From Desulfobulbaceae bacterium (GTDB taxonomy: Bacteria; Desulfobacterota; Desulfobulbia; Desulfobulbales; SURF-16), in NCBI GenBank assembly GCA_023230525.1, contig JALNXE010000047.1, positions 1 through 31,644 on the forward strand: a DNA stretch of 31,644 nt. The letters run 5' to 3'. Below are positions 30,939 to 31,644 of the stretch, piece after piece (position 1 is the stretch's first letter; each line of letters begins with the position of its first letter). Below the pieces are notes generated by a model. That model saw nothing but the letters and a program-made list of their open reading frames with translations. It was not told the origin of the DNA and did not search any database. A program made the translations under genes and the position numbers.

Positions 30939-31622
30939 ATGCAGATGAAAAAGATCAGAGTCATGCTGGTTGATGATCATGACGTGGTTCGTTCCGGTTT
31001 AAAATCCTTGCTGGGCATGGATCCGCAGATTGAAATTGTCGGCGAGGCGGCAAACGGTGCCGAGGCCCTGGCGCGCATCCCGGAATTCGGCCCGGAAGTG
31101 GTGGTGATGGATATTTCCATGCCCACCATGGACGGCCTGGAGGCGACCCGGCGGATCAGCGCCGGTTTCCCGGATTGTCTGGTCCTGGCGCTCACCGTGC
31201 ATGAGGACAAACAGTATTTTTTCGAGATGCTCGCCGCCGGGGCCAAGGGCTATATCACCAAGCAGGCGGCTGCGGAAGAACTGGTTTCCGCCATCAAGGC
31301 GGTGGCGTCGGGCAATGTCTATCTGCAGCCCGCCCTGGCCAGATGGCTGCTGGAGGATTACCAGCGGATCAATAAGGGCGGCCTGGGCAGCGGCGAGCAG
31401 AACCTGACATCCGCCGATCTTGCCACCCTCAGTAAAAGGGAACTGGAAATTCTGGAGCTGGTGGCGGAAGGGCTCACCACCCCGGAAATCGGCCGCAAAC
31501 TTGATCTCAGCCCGAAAACCGTTTCCCGGCACCGGGAACGCATCATGAACAAACTGAACATGCACTCGGCCACCGAACTGGTCAAGTTTGCCATCCGCAC
31601 CGGACTGATCGATGTGCGCTGA
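30939..31622 (+). CDS. NarL/FixJ (LuxR)-family response regulator
   Basis: A 227-residue regulator. The receiver domain has acidic residues Asp12-Asp13, phospho-acceptor Asp58 ('VVVMDISMP'), Thr86 and Lys108 ('YITKQAA'). A LuxR-type helix-turn-helix follows in the C-terminal third ('LSKRELEILELVAEGLTTPE', 'LDLSPKTVSRHRERIMNKL'). It probably activates or represses sigma-70 promoters after phosphorylation by a HisKA_3-type kinase that is not in the window. The ATG at 30939 or 30945 may be used; GAGG (30931-30934) is 4 or 10 bases away. The 30750-30938 gap holds no other gene. Confidence 0.92.
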   Translation: MQMKKIRVMLVDDHDVVRSGLKSLLGMDPQIEIVGEAANGAEALARIPEFGPEVVVMDISMPTMDGLEATRRISAGFPDCLVLALTVHEDKQYFFEMLAAGAKGYITKQAAAEELVSAIKAVASGNVYLQPALARWLLEDYQRINKGGLGSGEQNLTSADLATLSKRELEILELVAEGLTTPEIGRKLDLSPKTVSRHRERIMNKLNMHSATELVKFAIRTGLIDVR

Positions 31623-31644
31623 TCGGCTAACCCCCATCACCGCA

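Noticed and set aside
1..31644. CRISPR array, tRNA or rRNA genes, insertion sequences with transposase
   Set aside because: No regularly spaced repeats, tRNA cloverleaf or transposase motif was found on either strand.

Overview
The window (31,644 bases, GC-rich) looks like chromosome from an anaerobic or microaerobic, respiratory Gram-negative bacterium. A member of the former Deltaproteobacteria (Desulfobulbales or Desulfuromonadales type) is the best guess. Reasons: a roughly ten-heme secreted cytochrome c with an in-frame UGA that reads as selenocysteine, an anaerobe-type hybrid cluster protein, a quinol NO reductase, and dispersed hairpin repeats typical of such genomes. This is inference; there is no rRNA or tRNA gene here to fix the taxon.

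Layout. (1) 1-6271 is accessory-looking: a decayed Fic C-terminus, a prenyltransferase/squalene-oxidase repeat protein, an orphan ParA plus ribbon-helix-helix pair bracketed by CTACA sites, a three-gene SsuABC/ThiXYZ-type ABC transporter, a PDDEXK-nuclease (YhcG-type) remnant and a frameshifted four-helix-bundle protein carrying a GTGGAC hairpin. (2) 6426-9416 (minus) is a 996-residue membrane protein of unknown function with a large periplasmic part. (3) 9863-12455 holds a BdcA-like short-chain dehydrogenase behind a perfect FNR-type box, then a pirin and a small secreted protein. A minus-strand M20 dipeptidase (PepD type) converges on them. (4) 14470-20410 is a nitrosative-stress and redox block: Hcp, an Old Yellow Enzyme, an ABM-domain protein and qNor, followed by TrmO. 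(5) 20733-24168 is a signalling module: a PepSY protein, a four-repeat membrane protein (COG4705 type) and an OmpR/QseB-type two-component pair. OmpR-style direct repeats lie in the PepSY promoter. (6) 24781-24984 is a small Cys-rich protein. (7) 25652-28981 (minus) is the multiheme cytochrome. It is interrupted in frame by a single TGA followed by a small stem-loop, so the probable product is one 1109-residue selenoprotein resembling the ExtKL family. (8) 29736-31622 has a periplasmic parvulin-type isomerase with a terminator-like hairpin in its leader, then a NarL/FixJ response regulator whose kinase is outside the window.

The strongest candidate for something new is the UGA-containing cytochrome with its highly structured leader. 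Next are the 996-residue membrane protein, the ParA/RHH cassette with its flanking repeats, and the PepSY/COG4705/two-component module. All family assignments come from reading motifs; no database search was run.
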